From Pseudomonadota bacterium (lineage in GTDB: Bacteria; Pseudomonadota; Gammaproteobacteria; Arenicellales; UBA868), in NCBI GenBank assembly GCA_018672825.1, contig JABHUE010000051.1, forward strand, positions 1 through 58,008: 58,008 nt of DNA. The letters are read 5' to 3'. The stretch's first letter is position 1, and each line of letters opens with the position of its first letter. The notes beneath the pieces are model-generated. The model saw only the letters and a program-made list of their open reading frames with translations. It was not told where the DNA came from and ran no database searches. The translations under genes and the position numbers were made by a program. Shown here piece by piece: positions 17,289 through 26,699 of the stretch.

Positions 17289-17538
17289 AAAGTAAATTTT
17301 TTAGACACGTTAAAGTAAAGCTTGTGATAATAAAAACGTCGCTTATCTGTATCTGTTAGTCAGATGCAGAATTAATAGCTATAGATTAGCGACATGTTTT
17401 GTTTAGGAATGCCAGCGCTGATTTCTTTTTTTAAGACATCAACTCGATTGAAAATGGTTTGCATTGAAGGCAATCAATTTTCCCGCTCCTCAAAAGTCGA
17501 TATGAAAAACGCACTATCTCATCTCCCGGGGTGCGTCT

Positions 17539-17946
17539 TCATCGCGTAGTGTGACTCGCTGATGGCGGAAGACGTTTTCCGGTTTTAAGATAGTCCAGTA
17601 TCCACTGCATCGCGGGCGAATACACATCAATGAAAACAGCGGGCTCGTCCCCTAGAATCTTGCCGCCATGCGGGACATGGCACCCTGCATACCAACCATC
17701 ACCCGCTCCAATCTCACGAACCTCTTCTCCAACCGTTAGAAGAATTCGTCCACTCAGCAACACGCTGAACTGCTCGTGTGGATGAGAGTGCATGGGATAA
17801 ACAGCGCCTGGGTCAAACACAGCTCTGAGCAGATGCATGTTATTGCCCGAGATTATCTGCGTCTGATTACCCTCTTGTTCAAACTCAAAACTCTCAATCT
17901 GATCCCAACTAAATATCCCGCTCTCAGATTGAAAATTTTCGGTCAT
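17539..17946 (-). CDS. Cupin-domain protein
   Basis: A 135-residue single-cupin protein. The metal-binding motif 1 is HSHPHEQFSVLLSG (about 53-66) and motif 2 includes CHVPHG. A small beta-barrel sensor or isomerase/dioxygenase-like role is possible; the sequence does not tell. It begins 31 bp after the stop of the DsrE-like gene on the same strand, suggesting cotranscription. Confidence 0.85.
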   Translation of the reverse strand: MTENFQSESGIFSWDQIESFEFEQEGNQTQIISGNNMHLLRAVFDPGAVYPMHSHPHEQFSVLLSGRILLTVGEEVREIGAGDGWYAGCHVPHGGKILGDEPAVFIDVYSPAMQWILDYLKTGKRLPPSASHTTR

Positions 17947-17977
17947 TCTTTAAACGCTTCCCAAAGGGACATAGAAC

Positions 17978-18316
17978 TTAAAGCGTAATCACCTGATCCG
18001 GCATGTTTGATGCGAGCGCTTCGTAGAGATTTGGAAAGCAGCCGATTACCGCGCCCTCGACCAATTTATTATCAATTTCGCGTTCGTAACAACACTGGTC
18101 ACATCCCATTAGCAGGATATTTTGTTCTCGAGCAACGATAGCCAAACGCTCTCCTATCGGGTCACCTTTAACCAGAACATAGTTGTTATCTTCAAAAAAG
18201 AACATACCGGCCACCTCCGGACCATGCGCCTGCTCTTCAAGTTGAGGAAGAATCATTTTTCCTAACTTGTATGAAACAGTGTGGCCTTGGCTTGAAAAAA
18301 TATAAGCAACTTTCAC
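17978..18316 (-). CDS. DsrE-like small protein
   Basis: A 112-residue protein with the DsrE/DsrF-like fold pattern: MKVAYIFSSQGHTVSYKLG, a middle MFFFEDNNYVLVKGD, and a Cys cluster MGCDQCCYER at about 70-79. Family members carry sulfur on Cys or act in sulfur relay. Three Cys residues close together support a thiol or metal role. It is upstream of a cupin gene in a likely two-gene operon. Exact function unknown. Confidence 0.75.
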   Translation of the reverse strand: MKVAYIFSSQGHTVSYKLGKMILPQLEEQAHGPEVAGMFFFEDNNYVLVKGDPIGERLAIVAREQNILLMGCDQCCYEREIDNKLVEGAVIGCFPNLYEALASNMPDQVITL

Positions 18317-18430
18317 TTGTCATCCTTTTGATGTGTTTAATTAAAAAATATTGATCACGCCACAATGATTAGCAGCGCTCAACCGGTAGCTGAAATTCAA
18401 TTCAGCAGATATTTAAAAAACTTCTTTGAT

Positions 18431-18877
18431 CTACTGAGGCCCATCACAGGGAACAGGCTTGACCTGATCAGGATTCACTTGCGCAATATACAGTCCAAAA
18501 ACCAAGAGGTCATCATCACCTAGATTGAGGCCTTGATGACACCAGTCAATGGCTTCTATATAACTTTCGCCTTTGTCGAATGTCCGCTTTCCTTTTGAGC
18601 CATAGTCAACGGTGAGCGTGCCCGACTTTATGTACGCGTAAAGTGGTACCAGATGCTGATGCCAATTCGTTTTCTGGCCAGGCTTTATCACAATATCATA
18701 GGCATAAATTGCAGGGCTTCCTTTTGGAAGTTGATAGTTTTGGCCAAGAACGGTCGCAGAGCGTTGCTCAAGCGGAATTGGGGTTGCTGTTATGCCTTCA
18801 TACATTTCCGTATCCGCGATTGCCAGCGGACACCATGACATCATTGCCAGTAATATGGCTTTGCTCATACCTGTCAA
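18431..18877 (-). CDS. Exported cupin-domain protein
   Basis: A 148-residue protein with an N-terminal signal peptide (hydrophobic stretch AILLAMMSWCPLAIA, cleavage near residue 21) and one cupin domain; the metal motif includes NWHQHLVPLYAYIKSG (about 71-86) and a later WCHQGLN. Two Cys residues in the mature part could form a disulfide in the periplasm. It is not related closely to the other cupin in this window. Substrate unknown. Confidence 0.82.
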   Translation of the reverse strand: MTGMSKAILLAMMSWCPLAIADTEMYEGITATPIPLEQRSATVLGQNYQLPKGSPAIYAYDIVIKPGQKTNWHQHLVPLYAYIKSGTLTVDYGSKGKRTFDKGESYIEAIDWCHQGLNLGDDDLLVFGLYIAQVNPDQVKPVPCDGPQ

Positions 18878-18956
18878 AGTACTCTCCTCGATTCGATTGA
18901 ATTCATAAATTTATTAGCCTTTGAAGCCCAAAGGCAAAAGGGTCTCGCGTGAAATT

Positions 18957-19772
18957 CTACATTGCCGAAACAGCGAGCGCCCAATCAATTAGTCCTCTCA
19001 CTGCGCTTGCCTCTACCCCTTCGAACCCATGATAGTGGAGCGGGCCGCATGAACCACCTGTCGGGGTGCCGTCGGTCAACATGATGAGATGCTTTTCTTT
19101 CGCGTCCAGGGATTCAAAAAAGGACTGTGCGCTCGACGGCCATGTCACCTTGCATTGATCTTTTGCATGATGCAAAACCAGCAATGGGGCCAAGAAGCGC
19201 TCTGACGTAATTCTTCCCATCGCGAACTTGTTGGCTCTTTTCTTATTGCTTTTATAAATGCCGGATAGCAACGCAACGTCATCCACACGAGCAGGATACT
19301 GCTTCCCAAAACTGGCAGCCGAAACGCTTCCCTTGCTGAATCCAACCAAAAAAATAGGGTCACTATTGAGACTACGCACGTGGTGGATAACCGCGCTGAT
19401 CGCGTTCAGATGCTCTTCAGATTGGCGATACTTGAACGAAATTTTTCGCTTGGATGGATTTGGAAATATAAATACATTTGCTCCCCGCTCAGCAAGCGCG
19501 ACGCGCTCACGAATCACAAAATTTCTTGAGGTCAGATTTCCTTTCCATCCTCCACCGCCACTAAAAACAACTAAATTCAGTTTTGGATTATCCGATTCAA
19601 TAAAACTGACAGGTAGCGCACCCACCGCGTTAATGGTTATCCAGGAACCCTGCGCGACTACACTTTGCCCTATCAATAACCCCAGAACGGCTAGAACACA
19701 ACTAAAACTGTGACGCCAAAAACGCCGGGCATTCCAATCGCTAACGCTCTCGGCAGATGCCAAATCACTCAA
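18957..19772 (-). CDS. Alpha/beta hydrolase with N-terminal signal or anchor
   Basis: A 271-residue protein. A hydrophobic segment at about 22-42 (FSCVLAVLGLLIGQSVVAQG) reads as a signal peptide or anchor. The hydrolase core has the nucleophile elbow VGFSKGS (Ser), an acid candidate in the HHAKDQC region, and a final His in LHYHGFEG. The dienelactone-hydrolase-like shape fits an esterase or acyl transferase. Its ATG overlaps the epimerase stop by four bases, so it is the last gene of a five-gene operon. Confidence 0.8.
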   Translation of the reverse strand: MSDLASAESVSDWNARRFWRHSFSCVLAVLGLLIGQSVVAQGSWITINAVGALPVSFIESDNPKLNLVVFSGGGGWKGNLTSRNFVIRERVALAERGANVFIFPNPSKRKISFKYRQSEEHLNAISAVIHHVRSLNSDPIFLVGFSKGSVSAASFGKQYPARVDDVALLSGIYKSNKKRANKFAMGRITSERFLAPLLVLHHAKDQCKVTWPSSAQSFFESLDAKEKHLIMLTDGTPTGGSCGPLHYHGFEGVEASAVRGLIDWALAVSAM

Positions 19773-20761
19773 AGCATGAAACCTTGTGGGAACGGATCAT
19801 CGCTATCTACAAAAATAGTATTAATCCCTGTTATGTGGGCAGCGCCTCTAACACCCGGGATAATTGCTTGATACTCGCCCACCTTCGTCCGCCCCTCAAT
19901 CGTCCCTGTAAATTTGCTGCCAATAAAACTTTCGTGCACGAACGTTTCGCCCTCAGCGATTAGATCTCTTGCGGCTCTTTGAGCAAGTCTTGCTGATGTA
20001 CCCGTTCCACAAGGCGAGCGATCGACCATCTCACCTGCAATTACACAAGCGCGAGCATCACTATTCGAGTCAAGTGCCGCTCCGGTCCACATACAATGTC
20101 GCAATCCCTGAATACTCGTATCGAGAGGATGGACAATATTGTGCACCCTCTCTAGCTGTTCTCGCAATTCAATTCCCATTCGGATGAGTGAGGGCGCATC
20201 AAATTCCGAAAGATCAGTGAAGTTTTCCTGCTGCTCAATAATAGGGTAAAAGTTTCCGCCATAGGCAATATCGACTTTGAGCGCTCCAAGATCTGGAGAC
20301 TCGATTTCTATATCCTTGGCAAGTAAAAAAGATGGAATATTAATTAACTTAACGCTGGTGACCCTGTCGTTTTCCTTTTCATACTCAACATCAACTCGAC
20401 CCGCTGGCGTCTCAAGCCGGAGGAGGCCTTCCGTCTTCGGTGTGACCAAGCCTCGCTCAATGGCAAATGTTGTTGTGCCAATTGATGCGTGCCCACACAT
20501 CGGCAGGCATCCTGAGGTTTCAATAAAAATAATGCCGATATCAAACTCATCACTGGATGGCGGATAAATAAAGGTTCCCGACATCGCTGAATGGCCCCGC
20601 GGCTCGAACATCAAAGCCCGCCGCATCCAGTCAAACTCTTCCATAAAATGCTGACGTCGCTCACTTTGATTTCTACCATCAAGCGACGGAGCGCCACTCA
20701 CAATCATGCGAACCGGCATTCCCGCAGTGTGTCCATCAATACATTCGAAAGTCGATTTCAC
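19769..20761 (-). CDS. Proline racemase / hydroxyproline epimerase-family protein
   Basis: About 330 residues from the GTG at 20761; the longer frame to 20851 would overlap the upstream PhyH gene, while the GTG starts 11 bp after its stop. Both catalytic Cys positions are present: MCGHASIGT and DRSPCGTGT. This pair marks true racemases/epimerases (proline racemase, 4-hydroxyproline 2-epimerase), whereas the trans-3-hydroxyproline dehydratases replace the first Cys. It should interconvert the C2 stereochemistry of a cyclic amino acid. It lies in an operon with two iron oxygenases and a DUF1989 protein, pointing to catabolism of a proline-like compound. Confidence 0.88.
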   Translation of the reverse strand: MKSTFECIDGHTAGMPVRMIVSGAPSLDGRNQSERRQHFMEEFDWMRRALMFEPRGHSAMSGTFIYPPSSDEFDIGIIFIETSGCLPMCGHASIGTTTFAIERGLVTPKTEGLLRLETPAGRVDVEYEKENDRVTSVKLINIPSFLLAKDIEIESPDLGALKVDIAYGGNFYPIIEQQENFTDLSEFDAPSLIRMGIELREQLERVHNIVHPLDTSIQGLRHCMWTGAALDSNSDARACVIAGEMVDRSPCGTGTSARLAQRAARDLIAEGETFVHESFIGSKFTGTIEGRTKVGEYQAIIPGVRGAAHITGINTIFVDSDDPFPQGFML

Positions 20762-20772
20762 GGTTTCTGTGC

Positions 20773-21630
20773 CTACTGTTTTTTTGCTTGTTGCTCGAAA
20801 AAAGAAGCGCCTGTTGGCATTTCGGGAAAGGCCATCTCGTATTCGCTGCATCGGACCCGCCCGGTTGGCTCGCCCCGTACCACTTCATACTGGTATTGGC
20901 TCGGAATGTGATTGTCATGAAGCGGATAACTATCCTCTGCCAGATATTCACAAATAAATAAGGTCCGAGGGCCCTGCGAAAGATTGGGCCCGGACCCATG
21001 CAGTAATCGGGTGTGCATCAGGCAAGCTGATCCGGCAGGTCCAAAGCAAGACTCGGCAAGAGGCGTCATCGCTTCCATCACCTCATCGCTCACCGCTCCA
21101 GTAAAAATCCCGTCATGCCAATGATCGTATAAGCGGCCCTTGTGCGTTCCAGGAATCACTTGGAGCGGGCCATTCTCAGGCGTCACATCATCCAGAAAAA
21201 AGAGGACAGTGATCATGTCATCATTGGTGTGGGCTTCAAATAAGAAATCCTGATGAAACTTAACCTGAGTTGCAGCGCCTGGAAGTTTGGAGTTGATCTT
21301 GGCATTTTCAAATTTTATGTTTGGGCCAAAAATATCAACAACAGCATCAAGTGCGCGATTATCCCGCATGACCTCAAGATACACATCTGATATCTCAATA
21401 GGGGACGCGATCCGACGCAACGCGGGCCTTTCCGCACAATGTCCAGGCTCAATATCAAAGCGAGGACGGCCATCAATTGTTTCACCGTATGGAGCCGTTT
21501 GGCTACGGCTTTGCTCTTTCCACAAGTCAAACTGCTCCGTTAGTCGCTGAAGCTGTGTTGCGGTTAAAGCATCTTTGAGAAACAAAAAGCCTTGTGTATG
21601 AAATTGTTCCAATTCTTCCGGGGATAACAT
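20773..21630 (-). CDS. Phytanoyl-CoA dioxygenase (PhyH)-family oxygenase
   Basis: About 285 residues from the ATG at 21630 (MLSPEELEQFHTQGFLFLKD), which follows the upstream stop by 34 bp; the longer frame would overlap that gene. Fe(II) ligands are the H-x-D in KFHQDFLFE and a distal His in TRLLHGSG; the 2-oxoglutarate Arg is in the following GPRTLFICEY. PhyH enzymes hydroxylate diverse small molecules, for example ectoine or phosphonates. Here the substrate is probably an amino-acid-like compound given the neighbours. Confidence 0.87.
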   Translation of the reverse strand: MLSPEELEQFHTQGFLFLKDALTATQLQRLTEQFDLWKEQSRSQTAPYGETIDGRPRFDIEPGHCAERPALRRIASPIEISDVYLEVMRDNRALDAVVDIFGPNIKFENAKINSKLPGAATQVKFHQDFLFEAHTNDDMITVLFFLDDVTPENGPLQVIPGTHKGRLYDHWHDGIFTGAVSDEVMEAMTPLAESCFGPAGSACLMHTRLLHGSGPNLSQGPRTLFICEYLAEDSYPLHDNHIPSQYQYEVVRGEPTGRVRCSEYEMAFPEMPTGASFFEQQAKKQ

Positions 21631-21664
21631 ATCTTTCGTTTGATAAATAATTAAATCCAACCGT

Positions 21665-22267
21665 CTATTTGTCGCGCACTGAAATCTCCACCCCGCTGGG
21701 CTCACCGTTTTGGATATTACCAATAGTTGACCGGCACGCAGAAAAAATCAGAAGTAAATCCTGACTCGCACGCAATTCCACATAATCACCGGCTAAAGCA
21801 CTCGTCGGCTCATCTCGAATCAGGCCATCTTCACTTACAAACGACTTCTCGAAAAGATTCCAAGGCGGTGGCGTCACTCGATACGGGATACCGTATCCCC
21901 TTAACGTCTTCTGCAAATTATCTTCGCAGTTAGGATACTGCTCAGCGTCTCCAAAAAATGTATAGCTTGAGGCTGAGCATGCAGCGTGCAATGAATCGTG
22001 AAATCCATCCGTTGTATCTTCTGAAAAAACCAACAGCGGTGAAAAATAATTACTCACCAAGGCATCACCTTTCTGAAAGCGGGTCGAGTAGAGCGCGGTA
22101 CGGGTATGCGCCATAGACAGGTACTCTTCAAAATCCGGGGCGACAAATGCCCAGGTATCCACAACCTGGCTTCCGCTTAGCGTTGTCAATCGCACTTTTT
22201 GACCTTCTGAGACCAAAATCCCGGTGACATCACCAGGTGAAAGTTTTTGATGAATTTCAGCACCCAT
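21665..22267 (-). CDS. DUF1989 (urea carboxylase-associated family) protein
   Basis: A 200-residue protein of the DUF1989 family: GQKVRLTTLSGSQVVDTWAF, SMAHTRTALYSTRFQKGDAL, HDSLHAACSASSYTFFG and a final CRSTIGNIQNGEPSGVEI. Conserved His and Cys residues suggest a metal site. Members are usually found with urea carboxylase or aminomethyltransferase genes; none is here, but the family is tied to nitrogen compound breakdown. It lies 35 bp after the 2OG-oxygenase gene and 34 bp before the PhyH gene, in one operon. Confidence 0.87.
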   Translation of the reverse strand: MGAEIHQKLSPGDVTGILVSEGQKVRLTTLSGSQVVDTWAFVAPDFEEYLSMAHTRTALYSTRFQKGDALVSNYFSPLLVFSEDTTDGFHDSLHAACSASSYTFFGDAEQYPNCEDNLQKTLRGYGIPYRVTPPPWNLFEKSFVSEDGLIRDEPTSALAGDYVELRASQDLLLIFSACRSTIGNIQNGEPSGVEISVRDK

Positions 22268-22302
22268 AAATCGTGGAGTATCCTGATTAATTGTCCGGTA
22301 GC

Positions 22303-23253
22303 TTAACTAATTTCGGCGACGGGGAAGGTATTACGCCAAAGATCACGTTGGTATGTGCCATAGTGAAACGACTCAAACGCTGCCAGATCTCCAACCAATG
22401 GCTTTATTTTCACCTCTGCACTCGGGTTGACAAAAAGCGGGATTGAATAGCGATCGTCGTTGCCCACATTGATCACCCGATGGGGTGTTGAGGAGAATCG
22501 TCCGTTACTCCACATCTCCATAATGTTTCCAATGTTGACAACAAACGTGTCGGCGATTGGGGGCGCCCCTACCCACTGCCCTTCTTTATTTTGAATCTCT
22601 AATCCGCCAATACTGTCTTGCCAGAGAATCGTAAAAGCCCCCGAGTCGCAGTGAGGCACGACACCCAGGTTGTTCTCACTTAGAGGACTGTCTTGAGGAG
22701 GATAGTGATTTACTTTTAATCGGCTCAGCGGCAGGGCAAAATAATGAGCAATGTGATTCTCCTCGAGTCCGAGTGCGAGTGAGAAACCCCTCATGAGCGT
22801 TTTCGCCAGATCCTCTGCAGCTTCGAAATATCGCCCCATAATCGTCTGAAATTCAAGACACTCCGGCGGCCATTGATTGGGTCCATCAAGCGGGTTTTCG
22901 GGATCAATCCGACGCTGATGCCCTACCCAAAACCCCTCCTGATGACTGGTGCCCTCCCTTTGCTGTCCTTCGTAACTGCGATAGCCCAATGGCAGATAGC
23001 CTTGAATCTGGGGGCTGATCTTGAAATTCATTTTTCTGCTCATTGGCAATGAGAAGAATTCCGCCGATACGCACCGCAAATCAGTAATTAACGAAGACGG
23101 AAACCCATGGTTTTTGATATAAAAAAATCCCACGTCTACACAGGCTGTCCGAAGGCTCTCAATACACGAGTCAGATCGTTCTTTATTCGCTAAAGTCCCA
23201 ATATCAATGATGGGAATCTCTTCAAACGCTAACCGTCGTGTTGCTTCAATCAT
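22303..23253 (-). CDS. Isopenicillin N synthase-like Fe(II)/2-oxoglutarate oxygenase
   Basis: A 316-residue enzyme of the DIOX_N/2OG-FeII_Oxy class. The N-terminal IPIIDIGTL and VGFFYIKNHG are family hallmarks. Iron ligands are His201, Asp203 (PHCDSGAFTIL) and His258 (STPHRVIN); the cosubstrate R-x-S is Arg268/Ser270 (RYSIP). Substrates of this class include amino acids and xenobiotics. It is the first gene of the five-gene minus-strand operon ending at 18957, so its substrate probably enters that pathway. Confidence 0.9.
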   Translation of the reverse strand: MIEATRRLAFEEIPIIDIGTLANKERSDSCIESLRTACVDVGFFYIKNHGFPSSLITDLRCVSAEFFSLPMSRKMNFKISPQIQGYLPLGYRSYEGQQREGTSHQEGFWVGHQRRIDPENPLDGPNQWPPECLEFQTIMGRYFEAAEDLAKTLMRGFSLALGLEENHIAHYFALPLSRLKVNHYPPQDSPLSENNLGVVPHCDSGAFTILWQDSIGGLEIQNKEGQWVGAPPIADTFVVNIGNIMEMWSNGRFSSTPHRVINVGNDDRYSIPLFVNPSAEVKIKPLVGDLAAFESFHYGTYQRDLWRNTFPVAEIS

Positions 23254-23484
23254 GGATCAATCTCTTATCAAATATTAAGTCATATTTGTATAAATTAAAT
23301 TTTTACCGCACCCGTTAGTTAATCAAACTGGTGCACAATAACGCAATATAACTGATGGTTCAAAATGAAATAATCAGAATCTCTGACCAAATCAGCAGGC
23401 TTCTTTTGATGCAAATCAAACTTCAGAAGCTTGTAATCTAAAGATCTTACAATTGAATTTGTCGCCAAGACTTAGGTATCCCTC

Positions 23485-24369
23485 ATGACGCTATGGCACA
23501 CGGTAATCGTAGTGTTAATAAATCTGCTTTGGGGATCGATGTTCATTGCGGCCGCAATCGGACTGCGTGAATTTCCGCCAATTTTTTTCACGGGTATTCG
23601 ATTTGGACTACTTGCTGTTCTGCTCTTCTATTTTTTGCGAGTTCCGCAAAGACTCATCGGACCCCTTTTTAAAATCGGACTGGTCATGGGTGTTGGCATG
23701 TACCTCACCCTATATCTCTCTATCTCCCTCGCGGAAAACACGGCATCAATTGCAGTGTTTAGCAAACTCGAAGTCCCATTCGCTTTACTCTTGGGCGTAA
23801 TTTTACTCAATGAGCGAATGGGCGCTGCTCAAATCACCGGCGTTTGTATCGCAATGGCAGGTGCCGTGATTATTACGTTTGATCCAGCGGCTTTCAGCGA
23901 TCTCCCGGCACTCTTTTGGATGGCAGTCTCATGTGGATTTTCCGCCTATGGCTTTATTCAGATTCGCAGGCTCGAAAAGGTTCACCCTTTTAGTATTGTG
24001 GCTTGGATATCAGTCGTGAGCGCACCCGCCCTGCTGGGTACTTCTATGATTTTTGAGGACAATCATCTTGAGGTCATACAAGCATCAACATGGTCCGGAT
24101 GGCTCGCCTTGAGCTACACCGCAATCATGGGATCCGTGATCGCTAACTCCGGGCTTTATTTTTTGTTGGAACGATATCCCGTAAATCTCGTCACCCCCTT
24201 CAGCTTGCTCTCGCCCATTTTTGCTGTGATCGGCGGCATTTTATTTTTGGATGATGTGCTCACGGTCGGTCTCATCATTGGTGGCAGCCTGATACTTTGT
24301 GGCGTCACATGGATCAATCGTCGAGCAGCCATATTGACCCCCAAGCGCGCTTCGAGTCGATCTGAATAA
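23485..24369 (+). CDS. EamA/DMT-family transporter (1)
   Basis: A 294-residue, ten-helix drug/metabolite transporter with two EamA repeats. Sequence cues are the start LINLLWGSMFIAAAIGLREFPP, the repeat border LLNERMGAAQITGVCIAMAG and the second-repeat LSPIFAVIGGILFLDD. It is divergent from the IPNS-like operon and 67-90 bp upstream of a Rieske oxygenase gene. The transported compound is unknown. Confidence 0.9.
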   Translation: MTLWHTVIVVLINLLWGSMFIAAAIGLREFPPIFFTGIRFGLLAVLLFYFLRVPQRLIGPLFKIGLVMGVGMYLTLYLSISLAENTASIAVFSKLEVPFALLLGVILLNERMGAAQITGVCIAMAGAVIITFDPAAFSDLPALFWMAVSCGFSAYGFIQIRRLEKVHPFSIVAWISVVSAPALLGTSMIFEDNHLEVIQASTWSGWLALSYTAIMGSVIANSGLYFLLERYPVNLVTPFSLLSPIFAVIGGILFLDDVLTVGLIIGGSLILCGVTWINRRAAILTPKRASSRSE

Positions 24370-24457
24370 TCACGCATCTGAGTTACAAATCCTTTACATT
24401 ATCGATAACTCAATTAATTTCAGCTAAGACAAGAAGTTGATTTTTCAGTCAACACCC

Positions 24458-25591
24458 ATGATGAAAGCCACTGATATTTTTGACAAGGACAAGTACTCCA
24501 ATATTCGAAAGCCATTGAGCGAGGCAAGCACACTTCCGGGGTCGTGTTATCACGATTCACGTTTTTTTGAACGTGAGCAGAGCCATATTTTTGATCGATG
24601 CTGGCATTTTGTGGGCAGAGCGGACGAGATTAGATCGGTTGGCGACTATTTAATCTACGACAGTCCGCAAGGATCGCTGATCGTGATGCGATCTGAGTCA
24701 GGCGTCATCAATGCATTTCGAAACGCCTGCCGACACCGAGGCACACGCCTTCTTGACGGAACAGGTTCAACCCAACGAATTATTTGCCCCTATCATAGTT
24801 GGGTTTATAGCAATGACGGGGCCCTGTTGCGGGCGCCAGGTATGACCAACACAACAGATTTTAAGGTCAAAAACTGCCATCTCGCAGCCGTTCGACTCGA
24901 GTCCTGGGCGGGCTTCTTGTTTGCAAGTTATCTTGATCATGGTCCATCACTATCAGCATGGCTTGGCGATATGCCCGAGTATTTCAAAAGATACTCGAGC
25001 GCGGAATTTGAATGCGTCAGACGACGAAAATTCACAGTTCGGTGTAATTGGAAATTTCTGATTGAAAATGCCCTAGAAACCTACCACACAGGAACAGTCC
25101 ATCAGACTTCACTCGGAAAACAGCAATCAGAAATAATACCTACGAACGGTAACTGGCTATGTTTACGAGTATTCGTGGACGGTAAAGACTCTGTTTCTGT
25201 CCTGTCCTCTTCAGATGACATATTTCCTGTCCAGTCGCATCTTGAGGGCAAAGAGCGCACTAGCACGTACTTTACAAACATACTGCCTTGCACCCAATTT
25301 GTTTTTGCGCCCGACGCAATGTGGTGGCTTGCAATTAACCCGGTTAGTGCTGGTGAAACAACACTCGAAGTCGGGTCCTGCTTCCCCGCTCGAAATCAAG
25401 CGAGTGACAAATTTGACCGCATCTCAAAAGCCTATTTTGATCGGTTAGATACGGCGACGCCTGAGGACAATGCGATCTGTGAGGCGCAGCATCTTGGCAA
25501 CCTGAGCAACCTTGATCATCAAGGACGATTCGGCGCTGAGGAAGCACTGGTGCATAAACTCGCCAACTGGGTTCTCGACCAGACGCTTTGA
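24458..25591 (+). CDS. Rieske non-heme iron oxygenase alpha subunit, choline-monooxygenase/quaternary-amine type
   Basis: About 377 residues from the ATG at 24458 (a TTG seven codons upstream is open). Rieske ligands are Cys98/His100 (CRHRG) and Cys117/His120 (CPYHSWVY), numbered from the TTG. The mononuclear-iron region ENALETYHTGTVH gives His217 and His222. The inter-subunit bridging residue is Glu214 where naphthalene dioxygenase has Asp205. Glu at this site is known from carnitine monooxygenase CntA and marks the quaternary-ammonium-oxidising group. I infer demethylation or cleavage of a betaine or choline-like compound. No dedicated reductase is adjacent. Confidence 0.88.
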   Translation: MMKATDIFDKDKYSNIRKPLSEASTLPGSCYHDSRFFEREQSHIFDRCWHFVGRADEIRSVGDYLIYDSPQGSLIVMRSESGVINAFRNACRHRGTRLLDGTGSTQRIICPYHSWVYSNDGALLRAPGMTNTTDFKVKNCHLAAVRLESWAGFLFASYLDHGPSLSAWLGDMPEYFKRYSSAEFECVRRRKFTVRCNWKFLIENALETYHTGTVHQTSLGKQQSEIIPTNGNWLCLRVFVDGKDSVSVLSSSDDIFPVQSHLEGKERTSTYFTNILPCTQFVFAPDAMWWLAINPVSAGETTLEVGSCFPARNQASDKFDRISKAYFDRLDTATPEDNAICEAQHLGNLSNLDHQGRFGAEEALVHKLANWVLDQTL

Positions 25592-26590
25592 TCAGGCGGT
25601 TAAGGCGTTCAGATAACCAAACAGCGAAACCGACCCTCCGGTATGCAAAAACACGACCCGCTCGCCCTTTTTGTAATGACCCTTGCGAATAAGATCAATA
25701 AGCCCGGCTGCGCCTTTGGACGAATAAACCGGATCAAGTAATAAGCCTTCGAGTTTTGCAAACATCCGGATCGCATCTATTCCGGCTTCAGTTGGCAGAC
25801 CGTAGCCCTCACCAACATAATCCGAATTTGCTGCGATATCCTGGGCACTGACAATACCTGGGCAGCCTAATACGTCAGCGGTTGCACTAGCCAGCTTGAA
25901 TACATTTTCTTCCTGCACCGCTTTGGCCGCCCTGACTGAAATACCCATTACCGGAATATTGGCATTAAGCGCCTTAAGTCCGGTCACAAGACCTGCCTGG
26001 GTGCCCGTGCTTCCGGTGGCATGCACAATATGATCAATCACAAGACCACGGTCATTCGCTTGGCCGACTAGCTCCAGCGCGCAGTTCGCATACCCTAACG
26101 CCCCGGTTGTATTTGATCCGCCCCCCGGGATCGTATAAACCTTTTTGCCCTGCTTGCGAAAATTTTCGGCAACTAACTCCATCTCTGCGTTCATATCGAG
26201 ACCCGCATTTCTGGTTTCATAGGTCGCGCCGTGAAGAACATCCAGAAGAACATTGCCATTGTGGTTGTAGTTTTCGTCTTTATATCCGGTACGATCTTCA
26301 AGAAGGATATGACAATTCATCCCCAGTCTTGCGGCAAATGCCGCGGTCTGGCGGGCATGATTAGACTGGGTCGCACCCTGAGTCATTACAAGATCGGCAC
26401 CCTCGGCCTGAGCCTCTGCCATCAAAAACTCTAATTTGCGGGTCTTATTCCCGCCCGTGGACAAGCCCGTGCAGTCATCGCGTTTAATCCAGATTTCAGG
26501 CCCGCCAAGTGCTTCTGATAAACGATCCATCCGCTCGAGCGGAGTCGGTAAATGCGCCAAGTGAACGCGAGGAAAACGAGCTAAATGCAT
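25592..26590 (-). CDS. cuyA: L-cysteate sulfo-lyase / D-cysteine desulfhydrase family, PLP enzyme
   Basis: A 332-residue PLP fold-type II enzyme of the ACC deaminase/D-cysteine desulfhydrase family. The PLP Lys lies in [18 protein letters not shown], followed by [20 protein letters not shown] and a C-terminal [15 protein letters not shown]. The start [20 protein letters not shown] and the overall pattern resemble CuyA of marine roseobacters, which cleaves L-cysteate to pyruvate, sulfite and ammonia. D-cysteine desulfhydrase (DcyD) is the main alternative. It ends directly against the Rieske oxygenase stop and is divergent from a LysR regulator. Confidence 0.85.
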   Translation of the reverse strand: MHLARFPRVHLAHLPTPLERMDRLSEALGGPEIWIKRDDCTGLSTGGNKTRKLEFLMAEAQAEGADLVMTQGATQSNHARQTAAFAARLGMNCHILLEDRTGYKDENYNHNGNVLLDVLHGATYETRNAGLDMNAEMELVAENFRKQGKKVYTIPGGGSNTTGALGYANCALELVGQANDRGLVIDHIVHATGSTGTQAGLVTGLKALNANIPVMGISVRAAKAVQEENVFKLASATADVLGCPGIVSAQDIAANSDYVGEGYGLPTEAGIDAIRMFAKLEGLLLDPVYSSKGAAGLIDLIRKGHYKKGERVVFLHTGGSVSLFGYLNALTA

Positions 26591-26699
26591 TGGAAAGGTC
26601 CATATAAATTCGAAAAATCGAGTATTAAGCAGTGCCGTCTTGATTTCAAATGCAAAATCAAGACTACAATATGCGACCCTCGCATTTTAGGCAAATGTT

